Below are positions 31,885 through 42,022 of a stretch of 64,000 nucleotides of DNA, one piece after another (the stretch's first letter is position 1; every line of letters starts with the position of its first letter). This DNA comes from Actinomyces sp. GTDB lineage: Bacteria > Actinomycetota > Actinomycetes > Actinomycetales > Actinomycetaceae. The notes beneath the pieces were generated by a model that saw nothing but the letters and a program-made list of their open reading frames with translations, ran no database searches and was not told the origin of the DNA. Position numbers and translations under genes: made by a program. Where the stretch lies: positions 50,208 to 114,207 of the forward strand of contig JALCNR010000008.1 in NCBI GenBank assembly GCA_022649165.1. Direction: 5' to 3'.

Positions 31885-32802
31885 GAACCAGGCCTTCCAG
31901 TAGGCGTAGAAGTTGAGATTGCCCCAGGCCGAGCAGTCGTCGCCGGAGCCCGCGAGCGCGGCTTCGTTGGGCTGGTAGGGCGTGTAGTTGTACAGATCGG
32001 CCGTGGCCTGGTTGGCGACCTCAACCGTCGCGGACCCGCAGCTCGCGGTCGGGTTGTACAAGATGTCGGCGCTCTGGCCGGCGCGGATGTTGAAGGTCTC
32101 GGCGTCGGCCTCGTACACCCGGAACTGCCGGGCGGCGAACCACACCTGGCGGGTGAACCCGAAGTAGTCCGGGTCGCAGGCGCCGTTGTCGGGGCAGGCG
32201 AACCCCATCGCCGTCCGGTACCGCGACTCGCCCAGATCGGCGCCCGACGCCGTGAGGAGGCCCTGCTCCTTCTGCATCATCACCAGCAGCACCTTCGGGC
32301 TGATCCCACAGCCCTGCGCGGCCTTCGTGATGATCGAGGCGGCCGTGTCCCCGCCCGAGCCGGTGAACCCGCCGGCGCAGTACTGGTCGGGCTGATAGGT
32401 CGGCGTCGACTCCTCGTAGTCGGCCAGGCAGGGGGTGCCGTCGGAGCCCGTCACGCACCCGTCGTTCCACTGGGCGATGAAGTCCGCGACGTCCTGCTCG
32501 CTCATCGCGTCCGCGTCGAAGAACAGGTCGTCGGCGATGATGTCGGAGGGATCGAAGCCGTCGTAGCTGAGCTCCGGCGTCGTGGGCCCCAGGGTCTCAG
32601 AGAGCGGTTCGCGCGACGTCCCGCGGTCGGACCCCAGCGCGTTCCCCAGCGAGTCCCCCACGCTGGAGCCGATCGCGTCGACCGTCCCGCGCACCGCTTT
32701 CAGCCCGGCATAGGCGGCGCCCGCCACCGCGGCGAGCACCACCACCAGGACCGCCGCGGTCCTCAGGCGGCTGCGCCTCCTACGGGTCCGGCGCCGCGTC
32801 AC
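31870..32802 (-). CDS. Membrane-anchored, lysozyme-like extracellular protein
   Basis: 310 residues from a GTG overlapping the phosphatase stop (GTGA). A run of arginines (RRRTRRRR) precedes one membrane helix (about residues 15-35); the rest is outside. The C-terminal about 190 residues have the actinobacterial domain with GISPKVLLVMMQKEQGLL, a goose-lysozyme-like helix with a Glu, then YRTAMGFACP, FGFTRQVWFAARQF, and the end NFYAYWKAWFG. Cysteine pairs (CVTG, CLAD, CAGG, CGIS, CPDN and CDPD) suggest disulphides. Proteins with this domain are often annotated as hemagglutinin or hypothetical; a cell-wall-binding or degrading role is likely but unproven. Confidence 0.7.
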   Translation of the reverse strand: MTRRRTRRRRSRLRTAAVLVVVLAAVAGAAYAGLKAVRGTVDAIGSSVGDSLGNALGSDRGTSREPLSETLGPTTPELSYDGFDPSDIIADDLFFDADAMSEQDVADFIAQWNDGCVTGSDGTPCLADYEESTPTYQPDQYCAGGFTGSGGDTAASIITKAAQGCGISPKVLLVMMQKEQGLLTASGADLGESRYRTAMGFACPDNGACDPDYFGFTRQVWFAARQFRVYEADAETFNIRAGQSADILYNPTASCGSATVEVANQATADLYNYTPYQPNEAALAGSGDDCSAWGNLNFYAYWKAWFGPTR

Positions 32803-33341
32803 AGCGCCTCCCGGACATGGGCGACCACGCCAGGGGTCGCGCGCTCGATCACCCGGAGCGTCCGCGTGAAGTCCTGCTGCGTGCCGTACCACGGATCAGG
32901 CAGATCGGGATCGTCGCCCTCTCGCAGGCCCGGATCGAAGGCGCGGAAGAGCCTCAGATCGGTGACACCCGGGGTGCCGGGCGCCGCGCCGGGCTCCACC
33001 CGGACGCCGGCCCGGTCCGCGAGGCGGCGGAGGGACGCCAGATGCCACCGGGTCATCGCGAGGACGAGGTCCCAGTCCCCCAGCTCGCCGGCCCGCACCC
33101 GGCGGGCCCGGTGATCGGGGATCCCGTGGCCGGCGTCACGCAGGGCCCGCGCCGCGCGCGCGTCGATGGGCCGCCCCTGCTCCTCGTCGGAGATCCCGGC
33201 GGAGCCCACCCGCACGCCGAGCCCGGCGGCGGAGACGGCCTCGTCGAGGACCTCCTGCGCCATGGTCGACCGGCAGATGTTCCCGGTGCACACCATGAGC
33301 ACGCGGAACGGGCGCGCCGAAGCGTTGGGGGAAGGGGACAT
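32799..33341 (-). CDS. Low-molecular-weight protein-tyrosine phosphatase
   Basis: 180 residues from ATG 33341. The phosphatase loop is CTGNICRS with Cys18 and Arg24 (C-X5-R), and the C-terminal general acid lies in LPDPWYG. This is a complete LMW-PTP. In actinobacteria such enzymes act on envelope regulators or capsule kinases. CACAAT (33354-33349) followed by 7 bases places transcription start at this ATG, so the upstream in-frame ATG (33350) would lie inside the promoter. The membrane-bound lysozyme-like gene is coupled to it by a 4-base overlap. Confidence 0.9.
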   Translation of the reverse strand: MSPSPNASARPFRVLMVCTGNICRSTMAQEVLDEAVSAAGLGVRVGSAGISDEEQGRPIDARAARALRDAGHGIPDHRARRVRAGELGDWDLVLAMTRWHLASLRRLADRAGVRVEPGAAPGTPGVTDLRLFRAFDPGLREGDDPDLPDPWYGTQQDFTRTLRVIERATPGVVAHVREAL

Positions 33342-33354
33342 GGCTCCCATTGTG
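33342..33354 (-). promoter_or_regulatory. Candidate leaderless promoter of the phosphatase gene
   Basis: CACAAT on the minus strand (33354-33349) with 7 bases before ATG 33341; same arrangement as at 57365 and 48866. Confidence 0.5.
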
Positions 33355-33392
33355 CACGATGCCGGGGGGAATGCGACCCCGGACGCCCCCGC

Positions 33393-34142
33393 TCAGAGTG
33401 AGAGGAAGGCCCGGACCGCCTGGTAGCTGAGCCGGGCGGCGCGCGCGGAGTCCATGTGGAAGTCCTGGTCGGCGCGCGGACCGCACAGGTCCGACACGGC
33501 GCGCAGCGAGACCCAGTCGACGCCCGCGCTCCAGCTCACCTGCGCCATCGCCGCGGTCTCCATGTCGGTGGCCAGAGCATCGGGGAATTCCTCACGCGTC
33601 GTGCCGACATTCGCCGCGGTGACGAACGAGTCGCTGGACAGCACCTGGCCGACCCGCACCGTCTGGCCGACGCGATGACCCAGGTCCACTGCGCGCCGCA
33701 CGGTGAGCTCGTCCGATCGGTGATCGACCGGCATCTGGGGGACCTGCCCCCGCGCGTAGCCGAAGGCCGTGGCGTCCGCCGAGCTGAAGGCCGTCGAGGT
33801 CCCGGCGATGACGTCACCGACCTCCACCTCCCTGCCCAGCCCTCCCGTCGTGCCCGCGGCGATGACAATGCCGGGATCCACCATCATGAGGGCGCGGGCG
33901 ACGGCCGCCGCCGCATTGGCCAACCCGATCCCCGCCGTCACGACGAGGACGGTGGACCCGTCCAGCTCACCGGCCGTGAAGGACTGCCGGTGGCAGCCCA
34001 GCGCCCCGACCTCCCGCGTCGCCGCGCCCGGAGCCAGAGCTTCCAGGAACGGCGCCGCCTCGATGTCCATCGCGCACTGGATGACGGCGCGCACGCCCGG
34101 ACGCGCGCCGTCCGAGGGCGGCTCAGTCCAGATCCCGCTCAC
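33393..34142 (-). CDS. mtnN: 5'-methylthioadenosine/S-adenosylhomocysteine nucleosidase
   Basis: 249 residues from the GTG that overlaps the luxS stop (GTGA). Features are [10 protein letters not shown] near the N-terminus, [37 protein letters not shown] with the purine-binding Glu, and LRAVSDLCG with the catalytic Asp. It cleaves S-adenosylhomocysteine to adenine and S-ribosylhomocysteine, the substrate of LuxS, which is encoded immediately upstream in the same transcript. Readings that start at 34250 would overlap luxS and have no support. Confidence 0.92.
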   Translation of the reverse strand: MSGIWTEPPSDGARPGVRAVIQCAMDIEAAPFLEALAPGAATREVGALGCHRQSFTAGELDGSTVLVVTAGIGLANAAAAVARALMMVDPGIVIAAGTTGGLGREVEVGDVIAGTSTAFSSADATAFGYARGQVPQMPVDHRSDELTVRRAVDLGHRVGQTVRVGQVLSSDSFVTAANVGTTREEFPDALATDMETAAMAQVSWSAGVDWVSLRAVSDLCGPRADQDFHMDSARAARLSYQAVRAFLSL

Positions 34143-34615
34143 GCCCCGGCCCCGGGCGCTGTCACGGTCTCCCACTCGCCGCGATGGGCGAGGAAGTCGC
34201 GGACCGCCCCCTGGGCGCCCTCGAGGGAGTGATGGGCTCCCCAGCCGCACTGGACCTCGTTGGCGGCGGGGACCGAGGTGGCCTCCAGGATGTCGCGGAA
34301 GGTCGTTTCCAGCAGGGGGAGGAACGCGTCAGGCTCGACGCCCAGCATGATCGCGTAGAACCCCGTCTGGCACCCCATCGGGGAGAAGTCGATGAGCCGG
34401 TCGGTGTGGTTGCGCATGAGCTCCGCCGTGAGGTGCTCAATCGAGTGGATCGTCGGCATCTCAAGGTGCGCCTTGTTGGGCTGGGCGAAACGCACGTCGT
34501 ACTTGATCAGCACGTCCCCGCCCGGCAGTTGCTTGCGGTCGGCGATGCGCACATAGGGGGCCTGGACGGTGCGGTGGTCCAGGTTGAAGGACTCGACATT
34601 CATCCGCTGTGCCAT
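34139..34615 (-). CDS. luxS: S-ribosylhomocysteine lyase (autoinducer-2 synthase)
   Basis: 158 residues, the normal LuxS length. The metal site is complete: His57 and His61 in HSIEH and Cys123 in VQCGWG. The catalytic Cys82 is in PMGCQTG and Glu60 is within HSIEH. It splits S-ribosylhomocysteine to homocysteine and the AI-2 precursor, recycling activated methyl groups. TAGACT (34627-34622) ends 6 bases before the ATG, giving luxS its own leaderless promoter although it lies only 26 bp after the mannoside operon. Confidence 0.97.
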   Translation of the reverse strand: MAQRMNVESFNLDHRTVQAPYVRIADRKQLPGGDVLIKYDVRFAQPNKAHLEMPTIHSIEHLTAELMRNHTDRLIDFSPMGCQTGFYAIMLGVEPDAFLPLLETTFRDILEATSVPAANEVQCGWGAHHSLEGAQGAVRDFLAHRGEWETVTAPGAGA

Positions 34616-34627
34616 GAGGCGAGTCTA
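34616..34627 (-). promoter_or_regulatory. luxS: Candidate leaderless promoter of luxS
   Basis: TAGACT (34627-34622, minus strand) and a 6-base spacer before ATG 34615. Confidence 0.55.
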
Positions 34628-34641
34628 GGTCCCCCGGACCC

Positions 34642-35517
34642 TCACCACCGGTCGACCAGGTCGATCCGCTCGCGTTCCAGGGCCCGGCGCCACGCGGGGT
34701 CGCGCAGCAGACGAGCCTCCCACACCCGCTTGTCCCAGTCCGCCCCGAAACAGGTGCGGGCCCACGCCGTGTCCGCGCCCGGATGCAGGAAGACCTCGCT
34801 GGTTCCCTCCGGCAGCCGGGTGAGCAGCTCAAGGTACTCGTCGCGCAATTGCCCGTAGGAGCCGAGTTCCGCGCGCGGCGTCGTGCTGGTCGCCATCGCG
34901 GCGGGCAGCGGCACCCCCGCGGCGTCGGCGGCCGCCACCGCCCGGGCGTGCAGGCTCCGCACGGCATCCGGGACGACCTCCCCCAGGTAGGGCTCCAGGA
35001 CGCGGGGCAGGCGCAGGCTCATCCCCCGCCACGCGCAGACGCCGATCGCCTCGGGCAGGAAGCCGTTGCCGTGCAGGCCGTACATGGTCCCGCAGTGGGA
35101 GTCCATCCGCGCGGGGTGTAGTCCGAGCTCCTCCAGCCGCGCGAGTTGCGCCTCCATCTCCGCGACCGCGGCCACCGGGGTGCACCGCGCCTCGGCATCG
35201 AGGGGGTCCTCCGGGAGGGCGGCGGACGGGGCCGCCGCCGTCTCCGCACGCCCGCCCCGGTGCCAGGCGGCACGGCCCTCGGGAGACAGGGCGCGCCAAG
35301 GCTCACGGCCGGCGTCCGAGTTCGTCACGACATGGAGGCCGACGCCCGCCCCGGTCGCCGCCCCCAGGCTGGGCGCCAGATCGGGCAGGCAGTCGGAGGC
35401 CGCGATGATGGTCGTCGCCGTGACGGCGCGCTCGCGCAGCAGCTCGAGGACCAGCTCCCCCGAAGCCCGGTCGTATCCGAAGTCGTCGGCAGTGAGCACC
35501 ACGCGGCGTCGCGTCAT
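34642..35517 (-). CDS. YdjC/ChbG-family carbohydrate deacetylase
   Basis: 291 residues from ATG 35517, which overlaps the symporter stop (ATGA). The N-terminal LTADDFGYD supplies the metal-binding Asp pair; GLHVVTNSD, MDSHCGTMYGLHGNGF and VFLHPGADT supply the His residues of the YdjC fold. Characterised relatives remove an acetyl group from chitobiose-type sugars (ChbG), though many have no known substrate. As the last gene of the mannoside operon it probably deacetylates the imported sugar or an intermediate. Longer readings to 35709 lie inside the symporter gene. Confidence 0.85.
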   Translation of the reverse strand: MTRRRVVLTADDFGYDRASGELVLELLRERAVTATTIIAASDCLPDLAPSLGAATGAGVGLHVVTNSDAGREPWRALSPEGRAAWHRGGRAETAAAPSAALPEDPLDAEARCTPVAAVAEMEAQLARLEELGLHPARMDSHCGTMYGLHGNGFLPEAIGVCAWRGMSLRLPRVLEPYLGEVVPDAVRSLHARAVAAADAAGVPLPAAMATSTTPRAELGSYGQLRDEYLELLTRLPEGTSEVFLHPGADTAWARTCFGADWDKRVWEARLLRDPAWRRALERERIDLVDRW

Positions 35518-36917
35518 TCCTCGGTCACCTCTCCCATTGGCAGGTCGCCGGCTCCGTCCTCGTCCTGCGCGGCGATCGACAGCGCGGCGAAACGCGAGAC
35601 CAGCGTCGCCAGAGCCAGCAGGACGAAGGGGTAGAGGGACATGTAGACACGCCAGGCGGTGCCCGCCTGTGTGCCCGGGTCGTCCCCGGAATGATATCCG
35701 AAGAACCATCCCAGCGAGGCCAGGGCGATCGACGTGGGGATCGCGTTGAGCCTTCCCAGGACGCCGAAGGCCGACAGGAAGATCCCCTCACGCCGGACAC
35801 CGTGCACGCGAGCGTCCTCGTCGAGCACGCGCGCCTGCATCAGGTCGTTCGTCGCCAGGAGGCCCGAGTACCCGATCCCCACGCACAGGCCCGCGAGCAC
35901 CGCCTCGGCCAGCGTGCGCGCGAGGGACAGCGGCAGGAAGGACACCGCTGCGACGGGCACTGCCACACGCCACGTCCACATGGCGCCCTTCCGGCGCACG
36001 ACCAGGGTCCACAGCGCGAGGAACCCGACCGAGGCGACGATGACCGTGATCTGGAGGATCGTCGCCTCCAGGGCGCCGCCTCCCAGGGAATGGTCGACGT
36101 AGAACTGCAGCCCTCCCATGATCATCGCCATCGCCGCGAAGTACAGGGCCGAAACGACGCCGATGGTCCAGAAGTACCGGGTGGTGAGGATCTCCCGGAT
36201 CGACCTCCAGAACCGGGGACGGTCGCCCGCGGCCGCATCGGGGTCCTCGTGGATCCCCACGGCCATGAAGATGATGACCGCCGCGCCCAGGACCCCGTAG
36301 ATGAGGGCCAGGTTGCGGTAGCCGACGGCCGGGTCGAGGCACGCCGGGTCCGCAGCCTCGCACCCCAGGACATTGCGCGCGAGGACCGGCGTGAGTCCCA
36401 GCGACAGCACCATCGCCACCAGCTGGAAGCCCTGCCTCAGCGAGTTCGCGAGCGCCCGGCGTCTCTCCGCGGGGAACAGCTCCGGCAGCAGGGCCCCGTA
36501 GTTGGCGTTGATCAGCGAGTCGGACGCCTCGGAGAGGATCGCGAAGACCGCGAACCACCCCACCAGCAGGGTGGCGGTGCGCGCCGTCACCGCGGAGGGC
36601 ACCCAGAACAGGGCGATCATCGCGACCATGAGCAGCAGGGCTCCGACGATGAGATACGGTCGGCGGCGCCCCCAACGGGAGCGCGTGCGGTCGGAGAGAT
36701 ACCCGAACAAGGGGTTGTCGATCGCGTCGATGATGCCGTACACAGAGTAGACGGCCGCGTAGGCCGCGGCGTCCATCCCCAGGATCGATACGTAGAAGTA
36801 GACCATCGACCCCTTAATGACGTTGATCGGGATCGAGGTTCCGAACATGCCGATCGCGTAGCGCAAGGGGGAGGTCCGGGGCCCGCGCGCGGCTCCCGTC
36901 GACGCGGTGTTGCTCAT
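35514..36917 (-). CDS. GPH-family sugar:cation symporter
   Basis: 467 residues with 12 membrane segments. The diagnostic GPH cytoplasmic loop is GYLSDRTRSRWGRRRPYL (about residues 72-89), and the first half has NPLFG before it. The family imports glycosides, pentosides or hexuronides with Na+ or H+. Having both an ABC importer and a symporter in one operon suggests two forms of the substrate, such as an oligosaccharide and its monosaccharide product. It starts 10 bases after the PHP hydrolase gene. Confidence 0.88.
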   Translation of the reverse strand: MSNTASTGAARGPRTSPLRYAIGMFGTSIPINVIKGSMVYFYVSILGMDAAAYAAVYSVYGIIDAIDNPLFGYLSDRTRSRWGRRRPYLIVGALLLMVAMIALFWVPSAVTARTATLLVGWFAVFAILSEASDSLINANYGALLPELFPAERRRALANSLRQGFQLVAMVLSLGLTPVLARNVLGCEAADPACLDPAVGYRNLALIYGVLGAAVIIFMAVGIHEDPDAAAGDRPRFWRSIREILTTRYFWTIGVVSALYFAAMAMIMGGLQFYVDHSLGGGALEATILQITVIVASVGFLALWTLVVRRKGAMWTWRVAVPVAAVSFLPLSLARTLAEAVLAGLCVGIGYSGLLATNDLMQARVLDEDARVHGVRREGIFLSAFGVLGRLNAIPTSIALASLGWFFGYHSGDDPGTQAGTAWRVYMSLYPFVLLALATLVSRFAALSIAAQDEDGAGDLPMGEVTEE

Positions 36918-36927
36918 GGCGTCCTCC

Positions 36928-38190
36928 TCAGGCGCATAGGGCCACGACCGAACGGTCGGCCCTCACCAGGCAGAACGGGCCAGACTCGCGCGGCGCGCGC
37001 ACGAGCTGGCGCCGTTCCCCGATGACCAGGCGGCGACCCCCCAGGTCGACCAGGATGGTCCCCGCCGCATCGAGGGCCAGGAGGTCCTCCCCCTGGCGGA
37101 CTAGGGTGGGCACGTCCATGAGGACGGGGCGGGCCTCCCCCTCGCCCACCATCCGGGCGCTGCCGGTGATGGTCGTGCGACCCGCGCGGATCGCCTCGAT
37201 GAGGGCGTCAGGCTCGCAGGCCTCCGCGGCCACCCATGTGGTCGGCATGCCGGGGCGCAGAGGGGTCGATCGGTTGTGGAAGTCTCCCCCGCCCAGGACC
37301 GCGACGTCGCGCGTCCAGTTGAGGAACCACGCCCAGATCGAGGTGTCCGTCAGGTTCCGGTACCACGACCCGTGGAAGAGCTCCGCCCCCCGTGGCGCGC
37401 GCTCCAGAGGCTGAGTCCAGGAGCAGTCGCCGGACACGGGATGGTTGACGGACATGACGCCGCCGCGGGCGTCGACCTCGTCCACCCATGTCTGCGCGGG
37501 CCTGCGGAAGTCGATGACGCCGATGTCCCCCCAGGCGTTGGCGTGGCCGCGGTGGGTGGTGATCTCCTGGCCCGGCACCAGGGTGATGCCCTGCCTCGCC
37601 CCGACGGCGGCCAGGTGGACATGGTGGCTGACGGTGTTGTGATCGGTGCATCCGAGGTAGTCCAGACCGGAGCGGATCCCCTCGTTGGCCAGCTCCCACA
37701 GGGAGAGCTCCCCGTCGGAGTGCAGCGAATGGTTGTGCGGGTCCCCGGCGTACCAGGTGAGGCCGGCGGGGGCAGGCAGCCCGCGGTCGGAGCCGCGGAT
37801 CCCGCGCGACACCGGATCCTCGGCCGGGCCGTGGTCGGGGAGCCGCGTCGCCGGAGAGCGGACGACCACCTCGATGTCGGCTCCGTCCTCGGGAAGGACG
37901 TGCAGTCCCAGGAGGACCCTCCAGCGCCCGGTCTCCAGCCCGGGCAGGTATCCGGGGGTGGCGTCCGCGCGGGTGATGACGAAGCCGGTGCGCGCGCCCC
38001 CCGACCACCCGCGAAGCCCGTGCGGGCCCTCGCATCCGAGGTCGACGACGGCACGCGCGCCCGTCGTGGTCACCCGCAGGGAGACCTCCACGGACTCGAC
38101 TGCTCCGTCGACGTCGAAGGGAAGCCCCGGGTACCGCTCCCGCGCCTGGTCCGTAAGCGTCACGTGGCGCCTCATGCGTGTCGTGGCCAT
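36928..38190 (-). CDS. PHP-domain metallohydrolase (CehA/McbA-like)
   Basis: 420 residues. After an N-terminal beta domain of about 140 residues comes the PHP hydrolase: WYAGDPHNHSLHSDGE with the His-X-His metal motif, LDYLGCTDHNTVSHH with Asp-His, VPGQEITTHRGHANAW, and VLGGGDFHNR. This is the CehA/McbA type, which hydrolyses phosphoesters or related bonds. ATG 38190 has AGGAG at SD distance and overlaps the mannosidase stop by 19 bases; ATG 38175, which forms a tight ATGA, is an alternative start but lacks a ribosome binding site. Substrate unknown; the setting points to a sugar derivative. Confidence 0.82.
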   Translation of the reverse strand: MATTRMRRHVTLTDQARERYPGLPFDVDGAVESVEVSLRVTTTGARAVVDLGCEGPHGLRGWSGGARTGFVITRADATPGYLPGLETGRWRVLLGLHVLPEDGADIEVVVRSPATRLPDHGPAEDPVSRGIRGSDRGLPAPAGLTWYAGDPHNHSLHSDGELSLWELANEGIRSGLDYLGCTDHNTVSHHVHLAAVGARQGITLVPGQEITTHRGHANAWGDIGVIDFRRPAQTWVDEVDARGGVMSVNHPVSGDCSWTQPLERAPRGAELFHGSWYRNLTDTSIWAWFLNWTRDVAVLGGGDFHNRSTPLRPGMPTTWVAAEACEPDALIEAIRAGRTTITGSARMVGEGEARPVLMDVPTLVRQGEDLLALDAAGTILVDLGGRRLVIGERRQLVRAPRESGPFCLVRADRSVVALCA

Positions 38191-40937
38191 GTCTCTGCTC
38201 CTGTCGTCGTCCCTGCGTGGGTTCGGAGCGTGAGGATCGTCGAGGCCGGGACGACCATCGTCGCCGGGTCGACGAGTTCCTCGACGATCCGGCCGTCGAG
38301 GCCGACGCGATCCCAGAGCCCCCCCATCATCGCCCCCAAAACCTCGTCGCGGTGGTGGTAATTCACGAAGCGCGCCTCAAGGCCGTCGCCGCGGCGTCGC
38401 AGGGACTCCAGGCAGACGCGCCCCGTGGTGCGCGCCGTCGGCCGTCCTCCCGGCGCCAACCCGTCTGCGCGCCCCCGGTCCGCCGCGGGCCCGGTCCCCT
38501 CGGCGACGACGGGAGCCAGGCGGAACTGGTCCGAATGGCGGACCACATCGGATCCCGACCAGTCGGGGCAGGACAGATCGATGGCGAACTCCGTGCGCAC
38601 GCGGCGGCCGAGGTACTGGGCGCCCGGGACCGGGATCTCGGATCCGGCGGGCTCGTCGCGCAGCGGGTGCAGGTTCACGCTCATCAGCCCGACGGCGCGC
38701 ACCACGGTGAGGGCGATCGCGTCCGCCGGGTCCCCGTCGACGACCTCGTACTCCATGAGGCGGTCGGTGTGGATCGCGATGCCCCCAGCCGACACGAACC
38801 GTGTGGCGGGGTAGGTCGGAAGGGGGTATTCCCCCCACCCGCCCTCGCCGCCGCGCCCCCGCACGGTCACCCCGTACTGGCCCGCCGAGGCGGACCCGTC
38901 CACGCCGCGCTCCCCGGTGGGGACGAGCACGCGCAGCCGGTGGTCGGCGGCGGCGTTGACGAGGTCGACGCACACCCGCGCGAACGGCTCCTCCTCCCGG
39001 AGCTCGACCGTGGTGCGGACGACTTGGTCGACGACGGCGGAGGAGCGCCGTGACCTGTCCTCAGCGTCCAGTCCGGCGGGCAGGCGATAGGTCCGGTCGA
39101 TCCCGAGCCTCCCGCGCAGGGGGCCTCCCTCCAGGAGGCTCACCGACACGCGCGCCGGCTCGCCCACCGCCCCCGCGTCCAGAGGTCCGAAATTGTACGA
39201 GTCCCCGCGGTCGCCCTCGTCGACGAGGGCGAGGGCGCCGCGCACCGTCCGGCCGGTCGGCAGATCGGTCACGGAGACGGTCCCCAGCTCCTCGACCTCG
39301 ACGTGGACGAGGCCGTTGTCCAGCCAGGCCCCTCCGGCCCTGACCGGGCGCCCGTGGGGCCCGCGCCTCCCGGTCCCCACGGCGACGACGCCGGTGCCCG
39401 GCGCCCTCGCGCCGACGAGAACGCGCATGGACGGAGGCGTCACGATGCGCACGCGCCACCTCTGTCCGGGATCGCACTCGCGCCGCCGCCTCTCCAGTTC
39501 GGTGGCGAACGCGTCGAGGTTGAAAACCCTCGGCGCGATGTCGGCGACCACGAGGCGCAGCTCTCCGGGCGCCGGGAACCCCCACTCACGGATCTGCCGG
39601 CCGAAGAGCTCCCGGCCGTGGATCCTCCGCAGGATCCTGGGCAGGTCGCGCGCGGCGACGTCCTCGTCCCCGAGCGTCGTCCCCAGCACCTCGAGGAGCT
39701 GGACGGAGCCGGGGAGCTGTGACGGCTCCCCCTCGACGACCAGCTCGGCCTGGACCGGCATGTCCCATCCGGAGGGGTTGTAGACGGCGACGTCTCCCGA
39801 GGGAGCGTGCCGTCCCAGATCGGCGAGGCCGGTGTCGATGGCGCCGCGGGCGACGTGGGCCGCGACGTGCAGGCGCGCCTCGACCTCTTCCGCCGTCGAG
39901 TCCGCCCCGCACCCCGTCACCGAGTCGTGCGCGCTGGACTCGACGACCAGACCCCACCCGCGGGCGAAGAAGGCGGCGCGATCAGGCCCGCCGATCCAGG
40001 CGTCGAAGCGCTCGGCCGTGGTCAGCGCCCTCTCGGCCTGGGCCATCGCCTGCTTGAGCCCGGTCCTCACGGAGAGGACCCCCGGCAGGATGTTGCCCAG
40101 CGCATGGGATCGCATCTCCCCGCGCACGACCGGGAGCGCCGCCAGGGCCGGGTCGGAGTGGTCCCGGGAGGCGACGACCTGGCCGAGCGTCGCGACGCCG
40201 ACGGCGGTGCCGGGATGCGAGCGGTTGTGCGCCCTCACCATCCCCATGAGGTCCGTCCGGGGCGCCATGTGGTCCGTCCCGTACATCCCCGCGGGCGGGG
40301 CGCCGGCGAACCGGCGGGCATGGCGCTCGAGGTAAGCCCCGATCAGGCGGTCCGCCTTCTCCGGGGGCTCGAAGAGCTTGAGGGCGGAGCCGTAGCCGTC
40401 CCACAGGTACTCGACGCGCACGGCCTCGCCGTCCAGAGCCTGCCACATGAAGGCGTCGCGCTCGACCCCGGCCGGGACGCCGCGCCACAGGGCGGCGTCG
40501 GCGAGCCCGAAGCCGCGGAGGATCTGCGGCATCTGGGCGGCGTGCCCGAACATGTCGGGCAGGTATCCCACGCGCATGGCCCCGCCCATCGCCTCGCACG
40601 CCGCGACGCCCAGTTCGAGGTTCCGCACGATCGACTCGCCGTCGCAGCAGAACTCGTCGAGCAGGATGAGGAACGGGCCGATGTCGAGCTGTCCGCGCTC
40701 GACCGCGCCGCGCACGCGGCCTGCGGCCCCGGGGCGGATCTCGAGATAGTCGAGGACGGCCGCCGCCTGGCCGTCCAGGGTGAAACGGCACTCGGGCTCA
40801 GCCTCCAGGAGGTCCAGGAGCCCGTCCACCATCATGACGAGCCGCGCGCGGAAGACGTCGTGCGGCTCGTACCACTCCCTGTCCCAGTGCGTGTGGGGCA
40901 CCAGCCACATCGCGGGTTCCCCCCGGCGCGCCGTCAT
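38172..40937 (-). CDS. GH38 alpha-mannosidase
   Basis: 921 residues, cytoplasmic (no signal peptide). The zinc-binding start is [11 protein letters not shown] (His15, Asp19-type ligands), the nucleophile Asp128 lies in GYLPDMFGH, and a further metal-site His is in [11 protein letters not shown]. The C-terminal half is the beta-sandwich region of bacterial MngB-like mannosidases. It hydrolyses alpha-mannosides, for instance N-glycan pieces or mannosylglycerate. ATG 40937 follows GGAGGAGG and overlaps the ABC ATPase stop (ATGA). Its place after a complete importer indicates that an alpha-mannoside is taken up and cut inside the cell. Confidence 0.9.
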   Translation of the reverse strand: MTARRGEPAMWLVPHTHWDREWYEPHDVFRARLVMMVDGLLDLLEAEPECRFTLDGQAAAVLDYLEIRPGAAGRVRGAVERGQLDIGPFLILLDEFCCDGESIVRNLELGVAACEAMGGAMRVGYLPDMFGHAAQMPQILRGFGLADAALWRGVPAGVERDAFMWQALDGEAVRVEYLWDGYGSALKLFEPPEKADRLIGAYLERHARRFAGAPPAGMYGTDHMAPRTDLMGMVRAHNRSHPGTAVGVATLGQVVASRDHSDPALAALPVVRGEMRSHALGNILPGVLSVRTGLKQAMAQAERALTTAERFDAWIGGPDRAAFFARGWGLVVESSAHDSVTGCGADSTAEEVEARLHVAAHVARGAIDTGLADLGRHAPSGDVAVYNPSGWDMPVQAELVVEGEPSQLPGSVQLLEVLGTTLGDEDVAARDLPRILRRIHGRELFGRQIREWGFPAPGELRLVVADIAPRVFNLDAFATELERRRRECDPGQRWRVRIVTPPSMRVLVGARAPGTGVVAVGTGRRGPHGRPVRAGGAWLDNGLVHVEVEELGTVSVTDLPTGRTVRGALALVDEGDRGDSYNFGPLDAGAVGEPARVSVSLLEGGPLRGRLGIDRTYRLPAGLDAEDRSRRSSAVVDQVVRTTVELREEEPFARVCVDLVNAAADHRLRVLVPTGERGVDGSASAGQYGVTVRGRGGEGGWGEYPLPTYPATRFVSAGGIAIHTDRLMEYEVVDGDPADAIALTVVRAVGLMSVNLHPLRDEPAGSEIPVPGAQYLGRRVRTEFAIDLSCPDWSGSDVVRHSDQFRLAPVVAEGTGPAADRGRADGLAPGGRPTARTTGRVCLESLRRRGDGLEARFVNYHHRDEVLGAMMGGLWDRVGLDGRIVEELVDPATMVVPASTILTLRTHAGTTTGAETWPRHA

Positions 40938-42022
40938 CGTTCGCCTCCTCCGATCCGCAGGCCGGTCGACCGGTCGAACACCAGGGTCTTCGCCACCGGG
41001 AACGTGAACCAGCAGTGCTGTCCGACCGAGGGGAGCGGGTCCTCGTCGACGACCGCCTGGAACCTCGCCTCCCCGATGCGCGCGCTCATCAGGACCTGCG
41101 CGCCCAGGTTCTCGAGGGTGGAGACGTCCGCGTGGATCGCGCCGGGGACCTCCGCGTCCGACCACTCGACGTACTCGGGGCGCACGCCCCACGTGACCTC
41201 GCGGCCGTCGGGGCACCTGTCGGCGCCGGGGGCGGGCAGGGGGAGCTCCGCGCCGAGGGCGATGAGCCTCCCACCGCGGACGACGCCCTCGTTGAGGTTC
41301 ATCGGATGCGACCCGATGAAGGAGGCGACGAAGGTGTTCGCCGGCTCATGGAAGACCTGTCGGGGCGTCCCGACCTGCTGGATCCGCCCCTCCCTCATCA
41401 CGGCGATGCGGTCGGCCAGCGCCAGCGCCTCCGCCTGGTCGTGCGTGACGAAGACCGACGTCACCCCGAGGTCCCGCTGCAGCTCTTTGAGGAAGGACCT
41501 GGCCTCCAGGCGCAGCCGAGCGTCCAGGTTCGACAACGGCTCGTCGAGGAGGAGCACGTCCGGGCGGGTGGCGATCGCGCGGGCCAGCGCCACGCGCTGC
41601 TGCTGGCCTCCCGAGAGCTGGCCCGGCCGGCGGTCGAGCAGGCCGTCGAGCGAGAGGCCCGCGGCGGTGCGGGAGGCGGCTTCCCGGCGAGCGGCGCGGT
41701 CGACCTTGCGGATCCTGAGGGGATAGGCGATGTTGTCGGCGACGTCCATGTGGGGGAACAGGGCGTAGTCCTGGAAGACCATGGCGACGCGCCGTTCCCC
41801 GGGCTCGCGCTCCGTCATGTCCTCCCCGCCGATCTCCAGGCTCCCCTCGGTGATGCTCTCCAGCCCGGCGATCGACCTCAGGAGCGTGGTCTTCCCGCAG
41901 CCGGAGGGTCCCAGGAGCGCGAAGAACTCGCCTTGCCCGATGTCCAGGTCGATTCCGTCGACTCCGCGCACGCCGTTCGGGTACTGCTTGACCAGGGATC
42001 GCATGGTGATCGCGGATGTCAT
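40934..42022 (-). CDS. Sugar ABC transporter ATPase (MsmK/UgpC type)
   Basis: 362 residues. Walker [10 protein letters not shown] (38-46), Q-loop [11 protein letters not shown], signature LSGGQQQR, Walker [13 protein letters not shown] and switch THDQAEAL are all present. A C-terminal TOBE/MOI domain ([14 protein letters not shown]) is typical of CUT1 carbohydrate importers. It energises the permeases encoded upstream; being of the MsmK kind it may also serve the ATPase-less importer at 8330-11640. Confidence 0.95.
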   Translation of the reverse strand: MTSAITMRSLVKQYPNGVRGVDGIDLDIGQGEFFALLGPSGCGKTTLLRSIAGLESITEGSLEIGGEDMTEREPGERRVAMVFQDYALFPHMDVADNIAYPLRIRKVDRAARREAASRTAAGLSLDGLLDRRPGQLSGGQQQRVALARAIATRPDVLLLDEPLSNLDARLRLEARSFLKELQRDLGVTSVFVTHDQAEALALADRIAVMREGRIQQVGTPRQVFHEPANTFVASFIGSHPMNLNEGVVRGGRLIALGAELPLPAPGADRCPDGREVTWGVRPEYVEWSDAEVPGAIHADVSTLENLGAQVLMSARIGEARFQAVVDEDPLPSVGQHCWFTFPVAKTLVFDRSTGLRIGGGER

